NCBI GenBank assembly: GCA_015064955.1
Contig: SVRD01000002.1
Coordinates: 1-64,000, forward strand
Direction of reading: 5' to 3'
Length of the DNA stretch: 64,000 nt
From: Oscillospiraceae bacterium
Lineage (GTDB): Bacteria; Bacillota; Clostridia; Oscillospirales; CAG-382
This document shows positions 43,183-52,386 of this stretch, piece by piece (within the stretch, counting starts at the first letter, position 1; every line of letters begins with the position of its first letter). The notes beneath the pieces were generated by a model. The model worked only from the letters and a program-made list of their open reading frames with translations, was not told the DNA's origin and searched no databases. The translations under genes and the position numbers were made by a program.

Positions 43183-44307
43183 ATGGATATGATATATTTT
43201 GATTCCGCGGCGACCGCAAGGCCGTTTGACTGTGCGCTGACAGCGGCGGCAGAGGCTTATTCGGTCTACGGAAATCCGTCGTCGGTTCATTCGGCGGGGA
43301 TAAAGGCAAAGGCTATTATCGAGAATTCGAGAAAAAGCATCGCTACGGCGCTTTACTGCAAGCCCGAGGAGATAATATTCACCGGCGGCGGAAGCGAAAG
43401 CAACAACCAAGCGATATTTGGATTGGCAAAGCTCCGCGCAAGGAGATCAAAAAGAATAATCACCACCGACAGCGAGCACCCTTCTGTCGCGCGTCCGATC
43501 GAAGCGCTCGAAAAGGACGGATTTGAAATAGTCCGTATTGCCACAAAGGGCGGCGAGCTTGATATTGATTCACTCCAAAAGGAGCTTGAAAACGGTGCGG
43601 CTTTTGTGAGCATTATGCTTGCCAACAACGAAACCGGCGCAAAATACGATATTGCCGCTGTCAGACGGGCAATCGACAGAAGCGGAAGCGGCGCGATATT
43701 CCACTGCGACGCGGTGCAGGGATTTTTAAAAACGGCAGATATACGCGAGATCGCGAAAAACTGTGATCTTGCAAGCATTTCGGCGCACAAGGTCGGCGGA
43801 CTGAAGGGTGTCGGCGCGCTGTATTGCAAAGGCGGAATCAAGCTGCCCGCGTTTATTTTGGGCGGCGGTCAGGAAAACGGGCTTCGCTCGGGGACCGAAA
43901 ACGTCGGCGGTATCGCGGCGTTCGGGGTTGCCTGCGGAGAATTTACAAAGCACCGCGAGCATATAAGCAGTCTTTACAACAAAGCAGTCGGGCTTCTTTC
44001 TGAGGAAAGCGGCTTGATAACTCTGAATATCCCGAAAACGCACATTGATTCGATCCTTTCGGTTTCGGTAAAGGGTGTTCGGAGCGAGGTTATGCTCAAC
44101 GCGCTGAATCTCCACAATATCTGCATTTCTGCGGGCAGTGCCTGCTCGGCAAGAAAGGGTCCGAGCGGTGCGCTTTCGGCATACGGGCTCTCAAAGGAAG
44201 AAATCGAGGGCACGGTAAGGATCAGCTTCGGTGCATACAATACCGTGGAAGAGGTTTGTCAGCTTGCGGAAAAGCTTATTACAACAGCCAAAAGGCTCAA
44301 GAGGTAG
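43183..44307 (+). CDS. Cysteine desulfurase (class V PLP enzyme)
   Basis: A 374-residue PLP enzyme with D-S-A-A-T at strand 1, G-N-P-S-S-V-H, H-C-D-A-V-Q-G (Asp contacts PLP), S-A-H-K-V-G-G (the lysine binds PLP) and the catalytic loop S-A-G-S-A-C-S. It takes sulfur from cysteine as a persulfide. Only three bases separate it from thiI, so the sulfur most likely goes to 4-thiouridine in tRNA, as with the Bacillus NifZ-ThiI pair. AAGGAG precedes the ATG. Confidence 0.93.
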   Translation: MDMIYFDSAATARPFDCALTAAAEAYSVYGNPSSVHSAGIKAKAIIENSRKSIATALYCKPEEIIFTGGGSESNNQAIFGLAKLRARRSKRIITTDSEHPSVARPIEALEKDGFEIVRIATKGGELDIDSLQKELENGAAFVSIMLANNETGAKYDIAAVRRAIDRSGSGAIFHCDAVQGFLKTADIREIAKNCDLASISAHKVGGLKGVGALYCKGGIKLPAFILGGGQENGLRSGTENVGGIAAFGVACGEFTKHREHISSLYNKAVGLLSEESGLITLNIPKTHIDSILSVSVKGVRSEVMLNALNLHNICISAGSACSARKGPSGALSAYGLSKEEIEGTVRISFGAYNTVEEVCQLAEKLITTAKRLKR

Positions 44308-44310
44308 ACA

Positions 44311-45480
44311 ATGAAGGAAGTATTGCTTTTAAAATACGGCGAAATCGTGCTGAAGGGGCTCAACAGAGGCTATTTCAACTCGGTGCTCGAAAGCCGAGTT
44401 AAGCGCGCACTCAAAAACGTTCAGGGCGAATTTTACTATGATTACGCGCAATCGACTCTTTGCATAACCCCCTCTGACGATGCGGATATCGACGCCGCAT
44501 ACGAGCGGGTGAAAAAGGTTTTCGGCGTTGCAACCGTTTGCCGCGGTATCGCTTGCGAAAAGGATATGGACGATATCCAAAGCAAGCTTGCCGAAAACGT
44601 CGATTTTCTGCTCGGCAACGCAAAGACGTTCAAGTGCGACGCGAAACGAAGCGACAAGAAGTTTCCGCTGAAATCGCCCGAGATCTGCGCGATCTGCGGC
44701 GGAACCGTGCTCGAAAACCGCCCCGATATGAAGGTCGACGTTATCAATCCCGAGCGTGTTATCACGATAGAGATCCGCGACCGCCAAGCGTTTATTCACG
44801 GCAACGGCGAAAAGGGCGCGGGCGGTGTTCCCGTCGGCTCGTCGGGCAGAGCGATGCTTATGCTTTCGGGCGGTATCGACAGCCCCGTTGCAGGTCATAT
44901 GATCGCGCGGCGCGGTGCGGCTATCGACGCGGTTTATTTTGAAACTCCGCCCTATACGGGCGAAGCCGCCGCGATGAAGGTCCAGACCCTTGCCGAAAAG
45001 CTCACCGAATACTGCGGAGAGATCTATCTCCACTCGGTTTCGCTGACCGAGATTCAGGAAACTCTCGTTTCGACCTGCAAGGAAAGGCTTTTCACCCTTC
45101 TTCTCAGACGTTTTATGGTCAGATGCGCCTCGAAAATAGCGAAAAAGTACGGTGCGGGCTGTCTTATCACCGGCGAAAGCTTGGCTCAGGTTGCGAGTCA
45201 GACGATGCTTGCACTCGGAGTGACCGACGCCGTTTCCGAGCTTCCGATATTGCGCCCCTGCATCGGGCTCGACAAGGAGGAGATCGTTGTCCGCGCACGC
45301 GAGATCGGAACATTTGAAACCTCGATACTTCCCTATGAGGACTGCTGTACCGTATTCACTCCCAAGCACCCCGACACACGTCCCGATATGGCAGAAATTC
45401 TCGAAGAGGAAGCCAAGCTCGACGTAGATGCGCTTGTAGAACGCGCACTCGCGACAGACAGATTTATAAAGCTCGGCTGA
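44311..45480 (+). CDS. thiI: tRNA 4-thiouridine synthase ThiI
   Basis: A 389-residue enzyme with an NFLD-THUMP region at about 1-165, then a PP-loop domain with M-L-S-G-G-I-D-S-P-V-A-G-H (ATP adenylation) and C-L-I-T-G-E-S-L-A-Q-V-A-S-Q. There is no C-terminal rhodanese domain, the normal short form in Firmicutes, which relies on the partner desulfurase for sulfur. It uses tRNA uridine 8 as substrate. Confidence 0.95.
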   Translation: MKEVLLLKYGEIVLKGLNRGYFNSVLESRVKRALKNVQGEFYYDYAQSTLCITPSDDADIDAAYERVKKVFGVATVCRGIACEKDMDDIQSKLAENVDFLLGNAKTFKCDAKRSDKKFPLKSPEICAICGGTVLENRPDMKVDVINPERVITIEIRDRQAFIHGNGEKGAGGVPVGSSGRAMLMLSGGIDSPVAGHMIARRGAAIDAVYFETPPYTGEAAAMKVQTLAEKLTEYCGEIYLHSVSLTEIQETLVSTCKERLFTLLLRRFMVRCASKIAKKYGAGCLITGESLAQVASQTMLALGVTDAVSELPILRPCIGLDKEEIVVRAREIGTFETSILPYEDCCTVFTPKHPDTRPDMAEILEEEAKLDVDALVERALATDRFIKLG

Positions 45481-45515
45481 CGACCCCGAAAAACGACATT
45501 AAACGGAGGCTGTAA

Positions 45516-46094
45516 ATGAAATCACTTATAAACAGACTGAAAAAGCAAGATAAAAAAATCGCCGTCGCAGAATCCTGCACAGGCGGACTTATCTCCAAAA
45601 TGATAACCGACACCCCCGGTGCAAGCGCGGTTTTCAATATGGCTGTCACCACCTATTCCAACGAGGCAAAAACAAAGCTTTTGGATGTTTCGCCCGAAAC
45701 ACTCAAGAATCACGGCGCTGTTTCGGAGCAGACCGCGCGTGAAATGGCATCGGGAATACTCGCGCTGGCGGAATCGGATATCGCGGTCGCGGTGACCGGA
45801 ATCGCAGGTCCCTCCAACGACGGCAGTCAAAAGCCTGTCGGCACGGTATGCATCGGCGTTGCGACAAAGGAAAAATGCTATGCAACCACCTTTGTTTTTG
45901 CGGGAAGCCGTGCACAGATCCGCAGAATGACGGCAAAAATGGCTTTGAATATGGCGTACAGTGAGCTCGGTCCGAGCAAAAGAGCTCCCTTTCGCACGAA
46001 ATCAAAAAAGAGAGATACTATTAAAAACGGCGCCGGCAAGGCTGTTAAGAAAACAAAGAACGCTATCGGAAAGCTTATTAAAAAGGACAAATAA
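45516..46094 (+). CDS. pncC: CinA C-terminal-domain amidohydrolase (PncC) with basic tail
   Basis: A 192-residue protein. Residues 1-150 are the CinA C-terminal domain, A-E-S-C-T-G-G and V-T-G-I-A-G-P, which deamidates nicotinamide mononucleotide to recycle NAD. Residues about 152-192 are an extra lysine-rich tail (K-K-R-D, K-A-V-K-K-T-K-N-A, K-L-I-K-K-D-K) that the family usually lacks; it could bind nucleic acid or be unstructured. The gene follows thiI in the same direction. Confidence 0.87.
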   Translation: MKSLINRLKKQDKKIAVAESCTGGLISKMITDTPGASAVFNMAVTTYSNEAKTKLLDVSPETLKNHGAVSEQTAREMASGILALAESDIAVAVTGIAGPSNDGSQKPVGTVCIGVATKEKCYATTFVFAGSRAQIRRMTAKMALNMAYSELGPSKRAPFRTKSKKRDTIKNGAGKAVKKTKNAIGKLIKKDK

Positions 46095-46109
46095 CGAAAG
46101 GGTAAAATC

Positions 46110-47042
46110 ATGTTCAGAATCGGCACAGTTAACATCGACACATCGCACGCTCCCTCATTCGCGGAAATTCTCGAAAAGGGTGACGAGGGCCGTTATACCG
46201 CGATCTATAACGACGCATTCAGAACCGACGACGAGGTAAACAGCTTTATCGAGCGATTCAAGCTCGACAAAAGGTATTATGACCTTTCGGAAATGGCAAA
46301 GAATATTGATATTGCCTTTATTCAAAGCTGTAATTGGGACAATCATCTGAAGCAGGCGCTCCCCTTCATCGAAGCAAATATCCCCGTATTTATCGACAAG
46401 CCGATCGCCGGCAATCTCAAGGATATCCGCGAGTTCGAGCGGCTCGATGCCGAGGGCAAGGTGATTCTCGGCACCAGCGCGATGCGCTATACCTATGAGC
46501 ACGAATCGTTTTTTGCCATTCCCGAGGAGGAAAGAGGCGAAATTATTCATATTTCGGTTATGGTCGGTGTTGACGAATTCAACTACGCTATCCACGCGGT
46601 CGAATCTATTATGGGCTTTGTCGGCGACGTCAGTCCGATCTCGACACGTTACCTCGGCACAAACACGGTAAACGGTGCCGATTGCGACAGCTATTATATT
46701 CTTTTCGAAAACGGAATTTCCGCCTGCTACCACATCTGCAAAAAATGCTGGCAGCCCTCCACCGCGCTCGTTATGACAAGCAAAACGAGCTTTGCATATA
46801 AGATCGACAGCAGCAAGGTCTACGAGGCAATGCTGAAGCAGGTCTGCGCTTATATGGCAGGCAGAGAAAACAAGCTTGCAAGCGTGAAGCAGATGACCGA
46901 TTCGATAAAAATAATGCTCGCAGGAAAGAAGAGCGCGGCAAACGGCGGCAACGCAGAGCTGATTTCCGAGCTTTGCGAAAGCGACCCTTCGTTTGACGGA
47001 GGCGTTTTCGAGGAATTTTACGCCGCATCGCAGAGAAAATAG
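46110..47042 (+). CDS. Gfo/Idh/MocA-family oxidoreductase
   Basis: A 310-residue protein. It has a Rossmann-like N-terminal domain whose first strand reads R-I-G-T-V-N-I-D rather than the usual G-x-G-x-x-G. The family E-K-P motif appears as I-D-K-P-I-A-G, and the C-terminal domain has N-Y-A-I-H-A-V-E-S with the expected catalytic-region His. The poor dinucleotide loop leaves cofactor use uncertain. Substrate unknown; probably a sugar or inositol derivative by family. Confidence 0.8.
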   Translation: MFRIGTVNIDTSHAPSFAEILEKGDEGRYTAIYNDAFRTDDEVNSFIERFKLDKRYYDLSEMAKNIDIAFIQSCNWDNHLKQALPFIEANIPVFIDKPIAGNLKDIREFERLDAEGKVILGTSAMRYTYEHESFFAIPEEERGEIIHISVMVGVDEFNYAIHAVESIMGFVGDVSPISTRYLGTNTVNGADCDSYYILFENGISACYHICKKCWQPSTALVMTSKTSFAYKIDSSKVYEAMLKQVCAYMAGRENKLASVKQMTDSIKIMLAGKKSAANGGNAELISELCESDPSFDGGVFEEFYAASQRK

Positions 47043-47054
47043 ATCGCTTACGCT

Positions 47055-47137
47055 CCGACTTTTGAAAAAGTCGGACAAAATCTTTTTCCTCCCGCTCAAA
47101 CTTTTAAAAAAGTTTGACAAAAATTTTATCCTCCCGC
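47055..47137. repeat. Two-copy hairpin repeat, 42-base period
   Basis: Copy 1 has CCGACTTTT/AAAAGTCGG (47055-47074) and copy 2 has CAAACTTTT/AAAAGTTTG (47097-47116). Each is followed by a nearly equal 21-base tail, ACAAAA then T-rich then TCCTCCCGC. The outer stem bases differ between copies but remain paired. Confidence 0.75.
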
Positions 47138-47154
47138 GTTTCAGGGTTATAACA

Positions 47155-47186
47155 TTTGTATCGCTCACACCGCGAGGGTGTTTTGT
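47155..47186. repeat. 32-bp dispersed repeat, copy 1
   Basis: TTTGTATCGC and CACCGCGAG-x-GTGTTTTGT also occur on the opposite strand at 57082-57113, with three differences in 32 bases. Confidence 0.75.
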
Positions 47187-47204
47187 ACTTCAAACTCAAA
47201 AAAC

Positions 47205-47238
47205 AAAGCCACGTTGTTTTAACGTGGCTTTCTTTTTT
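47205..47238 (+). terminator. Terminator of the 43183-47042 operon
   Basis: AAAGCCACGTT pairs with AACGTGGCTTT, followed by a T-rich run. Confidence 0.8.
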
Positions 47239-47273
47239 GTTTTTATTCTGTTTTAAGAGTTTTTGGGGAGAGC

Positions 47274-47307
47274 ACGAGAGGACCTTTTTGCAAAAAGGTC
47301 CTCTCGT
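47274..47307 (-). terminator. 34-base perfect palindrome after the dockerin hydrolase
   Basis: ACGAGAGGACCTTTTTG is followed at once by its exact complement. It lies 14 bases beyond the stop at 47321 on the minus strand and is the likely transcript end, although no clear T run follows. Confidence 0.6.
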
Positions 47308-47320
47308 AATAATATCGTTA

Positions 47321-48934
47321 TTAGCCTATTGTATAAGTGCCGAAGTAGTGGCGCTTGATGAGGATATAGTCGTACTGATTTACTGTGCCGTCGGAGTTGA
47401 CGTCGGCGGGGAGCAGTTCGTTATCGGTGAGATAACGTGTGCCGAAGTAGTGGCGCTTGACGAGGAGGTAGTCGTACTGATTGATCGCTCCGTCGTCGTT
47501 AACGTCTCCGAGAGTGTATTCGGGCTCGGGAACAACGGGCTTGTCCTCGGCGGGATTGCGGAGAACCTCTGCCTCGTCGATCCAGATGAACGAATTGCCG
47601 CCGCTTGGGGTGACGGTAAATCGGATATAGCGTGCTGTGTTGACGGTATCGGAGATTGCGGTGAAGGTATACATCACGGACTGTGATCCGTCGATAACCT
47701 TACCGTCGTGAAGCTTTTCCGCCTTTGTGCAGACAGCGAGCTCCTCGCTGAAGTTGATCGCATCATCCGAAACGGCGACGCTCATCTTTGCAGGGGCTGA
47801 TATTCCCCAGAATCCGCCCGCCGCATAGAGTCGGTAAACGTTGGAGTCCTTTGCGCTGCCGAGGTCGATGGTAATTTCCAAAACACCGCTTTCGGTCTTG
47901 TTCCAGCCCGAATAGAAGCTTGTTCCGGGGTCGGTTCCGCCCTTTATGCCGTCGACAAGGCGCAAGCCGTCGTCGTTGTGTGCGTTGCCGCTTCCGCGGT
48001 TGGGAGCGGTGGTGGTATATTTCGCGCCGCGGGAAAGAATTATTTCGTTTTCAAATATCATTTCGTAGCTCGCGCCGTCGGTAAGCGATACCGCGATATC
48101 GTCACTTTTGCTGTTACAGCCGAGATGCGAAGGGGTGGAAAGAATAATATTTGCGCCGCTTGCGCCGATATAGTCCTGACTGCCGATAAGGTTGCCGTTT
48201 TCGTTTTTGTAATTAACGGTAACGCTCGCGGTGTTTACACCGTCGTAAACCGCGCGGAGATAATTCGCGATACAGTCGGCATAGAGCTTATGTCCCTCGA
48301 CAGTTTGATGGATACCGTCGGTGCTGACGTAGGTCGATACACCGCGTTTTGTGATCTCATAATTGATATCGACGAGACCGCAACCGTATTCAAGCGCGAT
48401 CTCGCGCATTTCGTTACAGTATTCGTCCATTAGTCCGTATTCGTAGTTGTTGTATTCGGTAGGTTTATATGCCTCCTCATATACGGGATTGGGTGTAACG
48501 AGGATAACGTCGGTGCCGATAGTCTGAAGCTCTCTTATAAAATGAACGAGCTGAACTCTGTATCTGTCGAGAGTCTGAATAGGGCGGTTGTACTGAACCT
48601 CCCACGCCTGATCGTTCATACCGAAGCAGATAATAGCGATATCGGGGGCTTTTGAAAGCACGTCGTTTTCAAAGCGCAGATATGCGTTGTAGGTCGAATC
48701 GCCGCGAACGCCCGCGTTGATGATCTCTGCTCCCGAAAAAGTATCTTGGAGTATGTCGGGGTAGGTATCGAGTCCCTGATTGTTCCACCAGACAGTGCCT
48801 TGCGTGAGGCTGTCGCCAAACGCGATTATCTTCTTGCCGTCGAGCGCGCTTGCGGCACTCGAATAAACGGGAATGCAGAAAACGAGCAGTGCCGAAACGA
48901 GAAGAAGCGAAACGATTCTTTTGATACGGTTCAT
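47321..48934 (-). CDS. Secreted SGNH/GDSL hydrolase with carbohydrate-binding-type domain and dockerin
   Basis: A 537-residue protein: signal peptide at about 1-28; SGNH esterase at about 33-235 with F-G-D-S42-L-T-Q-G, C-F-G-M-N-D and D-G-I-H-Q-T; a discoidin-like (F5/8 C) region at about 300-455; and a C-terminal type I dockerin with two calcium repeats (D-V-N-D-D-G-A-I-N-Q-Y-D and D-V-N-S-D-G-T-V-N-Q-Y-D). It probably deacetylates polysaccharides outside the cell, docked to a cohesin scaffold or wall protein; none is in the window. The start follows AAGGAG. Confidence 0.9.
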   Translation of the reverse strand: MNRIKRIVSLLLVSALLVFCIPVYSSAASALDGKKIIAFGDSLTQGTVWWNNQGLDTYPDILQDTFSGAEIINAGVRGDSTYNAYLRFENDVLSKAPDIAIICFGMNDQAWEVQYNRPIQTLDRYRVQLVHFIRELQTIGTDVILVTPNPVYEEAYKPTEYNNYEYGLMDEYCNEMREIALEYGCGLVDINYEITKRGVSTYVSTDGIHQTVEGHKLYADCIANYLRAVYDGVNTASVTVNYKNENGNLIGSQDYIGASGANIILSTPSHLGCNSKSDDIAVSLTDGASYEMIFENEIILSRGAKYTTTAPNRGSGNAHNDDGLRLVDGIKGGTDPGTSFYSGWNKTESGVLEITIDLGSAKDSNVYRLYAAGGFWGISAPAKMSVAVSDDAINFSEELAVCTKAEKLHDGKVIDGSQSVMYTFTAISDTVNTARYIRFTVTPSGGNSFIWIDEAEVLRNPAEDKPVVPEPEYTLGDVNDDGAINQYDYLLVKRHYFGTRYLTDNELLPADVNSDGTVNQYDYILIKRHYFGTYTIG

Positions 48935-49021
48935 AAAAATTCTCCTTTTCAATAAATGACGAAAAGCATTTTCCACAGTATACCACACAAAAATCAAACT
49001 TTCAAGAAGATAAAAGCAAAG

Positions 49022-49070
49022 AAAAAACGCCTTTGAGTCCTTCAGAGTCCTTCAAAGGCGTTATTTTTTA
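49022..49070. terminator. Bidirectional terminator
   Basis: AACGCCTTTGA pairs with TCAAAGGCGTT, flanked by A and T runs. The loop contains two copies of GTCCTTCA. Confidence 0.8.
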
Positions 49071-49082
49071 TTAAAAAGACGG

Positions 49083-49910
49083 TTACGCTTCCGCTGTGCT
49101 TTCTTCCTTTTCGCAAAGCTTTGCCGAGCTGAGCTTTACCGCAATATAGACTGCCAACGCGAGATCGACGATCGAATACGCGGTGTAATAGTTGAAAACA
49201 AACGTACCGAAGCAGTGCAAAACAAGATTCGGAAGCGAATAAACAAACAAGAAATAGATCGCAACGTAGCCGAACGCTGTACAGCTCGATGCCGAGGTTT
49301 CGGATACGTAGGATTTGCCTTCGCAAAGGAAATAGAGCAATACCGCAACAAGACCGACTATATGGTAAGCGCCCGACGACGCAAGCGGTGCGGCACTTGA
49401 ACGGATAAAATCGCCGAGAAGGCGGAAGGTCGAAAGCAAAATGGGAAGAAGCGCCGCGAGAGCGTGGAGCTCCTGCTTTTTACATTCCTTGTGGTAAAAA
49501 AGACCCGAATAGAGAAATTTAAATGCCGAAAGGAAAGTAAAAACAAGCACACAGCCGCCGATAACTGTGGGGAAAATATACTCTCTTTCCAAAAGCGACA
49601 TAACGTATATTACGCCCGCGCCGATCAGTGCAAAGCCCAAAATCAGCGAACCCGCAGGAACAGCGCCGTAGGAGCGGCAAAAGCTGATTGTTTTCTTCTT
49701 GCCGAGAGTAAAAGCAGAATAGATAAATACCAGAACGAACAATATCGTTACGGCGGTAAAGGCTTTTACCTCGAGTGTGTCGGGGAGATAGTACGTGTCG
49801 GTATCGACGGCGTTCTTTTCGAGCTCAAAGGTGATGATAACAAGACGCAGTAACGCCATTATCAGCGATATTACCGTGACCGCAAGAATTCTCATCTTTT
49901 GCGAACGCAT
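49083..49910 (-). CDS. Polytopic membrane protein of unknown function
   Basis: A 275-residue protein with about seven or eight hydrophobic helices (for example I-L-A-V-T-V-I-S-L-I-M-A and S-L-I-L-G-F-A-L-I-G-A-G) and short loops. A K-E-C-K-K-Q loop lies near the centre. I recognise no transporter or enzyme motif. It has its own terminator and is followed upstream by an unremarkable gap, so it is probably monocistronic. Confidence 0.8.
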   Translation of the reverse strand: MRSQKMRILAVTVISLIMALLRLVIITFELEKNAVDTDTYYLPDTLEVKAFTAVTILFVLVFIYSAFTLGKKKTISFCRSYGAVPAGSLILGFALIGAGVIYVMSLLEREYIFPTVIGGCVLVFTFLSAFKFLYSGLFYHKECKKQELHALAALLPILLSTFRLLGDFIRSSAAPLASSGAYHIVGLVAVLLYFLCEGKSYVSETSASSCTAFGYVAIYFLFVYSLPNLVLHCFGTFVFNYYTAYSIVDLALAVYIAVKLSSAKLCEKEESTAEA

Positions 49911-50004
49911 ACTCTTCTCCTTTCAAAGCTTTGCTTTTCTTTATTATAATCGCGCAAACCGCCTTTGTAAAGCGCAAACGCCATTTTTAACATTTTCTTT
50001 ACTT

Positions 50005-50736
50005 TTAAATTTCGGGCTTAAAGCATGGCATAAAGCTCAGCTTGAACAAATTCGCCTTGTGCCTTTTATCGATGATCTCCTTTGTTTTCAAATCGTCGAT
50101 GATTCCGGTTCTGATGTATTTGTCGAGAGTTTCGTAGGAAAAACCGAGGTTTTCCTCGTCGCTTTTCCCGCAAAGCCCGTCGATAGGTGTTTTTTCGACA
50201 AGCTCATAGGGCAGACCGAGCAAATGTCCGATCGCCTTTACCTCGGTGACCGTAAGAAACGACATCGGCGAAAGATCGCCCGCCGCATCGCCGTAGCGGG
50301 TGGAATATCCGACCCAATCCTCCGAAAGATTGCAGGTGTTGACAACCCTGCCGTTTCGGCTTTGGGACACCGCATAAAGTGTCGACATTCTGATTCTCGG
50401 AGGGAGATTCACTTTCGACTGCTCGCAAAGCGGGAGCGATTTTGGAATAGCGTTTACGACCGCGTCGACCGCTTCCTTGATATTCACGGTATAATGCTCG
50501 ATTCCGAGATGCTCGACAAGGCGGTATGCCATATCGATATCCTCCTGAACGCCGTTGGGCATAAGCACGCCGATAACTCTTTCTTTTCCGAGTGCTTCGA
50601 CACAAAGCGCCGCGGCGACCGAGCTGTCCTTTCCGCCGGAGATTCCGATAACGGCGTTACAGCCCTTTCCGTTTTCCTCGAAAAAGTCTCTTATCCAGCG
50701 GACACAATCGTTTTTTACCTTTAAAGCATCGAACAT
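50005..50736 (-). CDS. nadE: Ammonia-dependent NAD+ synthetase
   Basis: A 243-residue enzyme with the PP-loop G-I-S-G-G-K-D-S-S, S-R-N-G-R-V-V-N-T-C-N-L-S-E and T-P-I-D-G-L. There is no glutaminase (nitrilase) domain, so ammonia is the nitrogen source. It completes NAD synthesis after NadD. The start at 50736 has CGGAGGA upstream; the frame reaches 50751. Confidence 0.95.
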   Translation of the reverse strand: MFDALKVKNDCVRWIRDFFEENGKGCNAVIGISGGKDSSVAAALCVEALGKERVIGVLMPNGVQEDIDMAYRLVEHLGIEHYTVNIKEAVDAVVNAIPKSLPLCEQSKVNLPPRIRMSTLYAVSQSRNGRVVNTCNLSEDWVGYSTRYGDAAGDLSPMSFLTVTEVKAIGHLLGLPYELVEKTPIDGLCGKSDEENLGFSYETLDKYIRTGIIDDLKTKEIIDKRHKANLFKLSFMPCFKPEI

Positions 50737-50769
50737 TTTGTTCCTCCGCATTATTTCGATAAACAGTTA

Positions 50770-52386
50770 TCAGTGAGCGTATTCGAGAGTTGTGCCGTTG
50801 AAGAAAAATTCGAGAATATACTTATAGCTGTAACCGTCCTTGGAGAGCTTTTCGCTTCCGGTTGCCGAGAATCCGACACCGTGGCCGACACCCGAGCCGT
50901 TTACAGTAACTGTATCGGGGGTTACCGAGCTGCCCATTACGGTTTTGTAGCTCTCGCCGAAGCCGTCGAACTCCTCGATTCCGTTTGCGGTGAGAACGCT
51001 TGTCACGTTGCGCTCCTCGACGTTTCCGTTTGAAGTGAGCACTTTTGTCTTTGCCGAGAACTCAACGTCGAAATTCGCACTGCTGAATCCGCAAGCCGAG
51101 CGCACGTCCTCGCTGGTTTCGATCTCTACTACGTTGCCGCTTCCGTCGCTTACCGAAAGAATGGTTATATAGCTCGAGCCGTAAGGATCGGTCTCGAGTA
51201 TCTTCATCGAGATCTCCTCGTCGGAAAGCTTCGAGAAGCTGTTGCGCGAGGTGAGATATTTATAAAATTCCTGCTTGGTGTATACTCTCTGCCACTTGTC
51301 GCCGTCCTCGTATTCCTCTTGGAAAACGGTGGTGAGATATGGCACCTCGGTGCCGCCCCAAGCCGCAACCGAAGAACAGCTTGCGCCGCCGTTGGAGTTG
51401 TGGTAGAGCACCATTATCGGTGCGCCCTTGTATGCGCAGAAAAGTCCGCGGGTGGCATCGACGATTTGATTGTTTTCCTCGCTCATACGGTAAAGTCCGT
51501 GATAAACCTGACAGCACGCCGAGTTGGTGCAAACGTCAAATCCCTGCTTTGAGTGCTTTGCATAGAGCGGAACGGTTCTTGCGAGCACGGCAAACGCCTT
51601 TCTCGTTTCGACCGAATAATTCGTGCCGATCTCGTTTGCCATAACACACTTGGTGTAATCCTCGAGACCGATGATATTTTCCATCCACAAGCGTCCGTCG
51701 CGGACAGAATATTCAAAAATGCCGCTGTAATCGTAATAGTTGATGCTTCCCGAGCGGTGACGCATCGGAAGATTGACCGCACCGCCATTCTGTGCACGGA
51801 GCGCAAGCGGCTTGCCGTTTTCGATGCTTGCGATTATCTTGCCGTCGGAAGAGAGGATAAAGATATTGCTTGCCGAGGGAGAAGCAACACTTCTTCCGCC
51901 CGAAGCCTTCTTTGCCGCTTCGGCACTGTTCGAGGAATATGCGCGCGCCTCGTAACCGCCGTTTACGACAGCAACAAAGCCGTTTTTGCTCTTTGCCGCC
52001 GACAATGCCGACGAATAGCTCGAAAATTTGCCGATGACTGCGCTGTATGCGCCGATATTGCCGTTTTCGTCGGCAACGCATTTGCCATTTTCAAAACGGG
52101 AATTCACCTGGGGTACGATAATAATTGCTTTTTCGGAGAGCGAAAAGAGCTTCCGGAAGCTTTCGCCCTGAAGATATCCGAGCTCAAATCCGTTTGCCGA
52201 CTGATTGAGCGACGAAAAATGACGTGTATCGAGCAGGGAGGTGGTTACGTACATACCGACGCGAACGTTGGGCTCGTTATATACGACTGTTTTTGCCGAA
52301 GCGGGAACAGCCGCCGCATACGCGCTTATGCAGAATACGATTGCCAGCGCGAGCGAGAGGAGGCGATTCAAGCTACGCGATCTCAT
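50770..52386 (-). CDS. Secreted SpoIID/LytB-domain protein
   Basis: A 538-residue exported protein with a signal peptide (cut near A-S-A-K, residue 32). A middle region of about 150 residues has S-S-Y-S-S-A-L-S-A-A, resembling a SPOR-type peptidoglycan-binding fold. The SpoIID domain is at about 235-535, with E-D-Y-T-K-C-V-M-A-N-E-I, N-S-A-C-C-Q-V-Y-H-G, H-N-S-N-G-G and G-H-G-V-G-F-S-A-T-G. SpoIID enzymes are lytic transglycosylases. This one is vegetative-type, distinct from the true spoIID at 55.2 kb. Confidence 0.87.
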   Translation of the reverse strand: MRSRSLNRLLSLALAIVFCISAYAAAVPASAKTVVYNEPNVRVGMYVTTSLLDTRHFSSLNQSANGFELGYLQGESFRKLFSLSEKAIIIVPQVNSRFENGKCVADENGNIGAYSAVIGKFSSYSSALSAAKSKNGFVAVVNGGYEARAYSSNSAEAAKKASGGRSVASPSASNIFILSSDGKIIASIENGKPLALRAQNGGAVNLPMRHRSGSINYYDYSGIFEYSVRDGRLWMENIIGLEDYTKCVMANEIGTNYSVETRKAFAVLARTVPLYAKHSKQGFDVCTNSACCQVYHGLYRMSEENNQIVDATRGLFCAYKGAPIMVLYHNSNGGASCSSVAAWGGTEVPYLTTVFQEEYEDGDKWQRVYTKQEFYKYLTSRNSFSKLSDEEISMKILETDPYGSSYITILSVSDGSGNVVEIETSEDVRSACGFSSANFDVEFSAKTKVLTSNGNVEERNVTSVLTANGIEEFDGFGESYKTVMGSSVTPDTVTVNGSGVGHGVGFSATGSEKLSKDGYSYKYILEFFFNGTTLEYAH

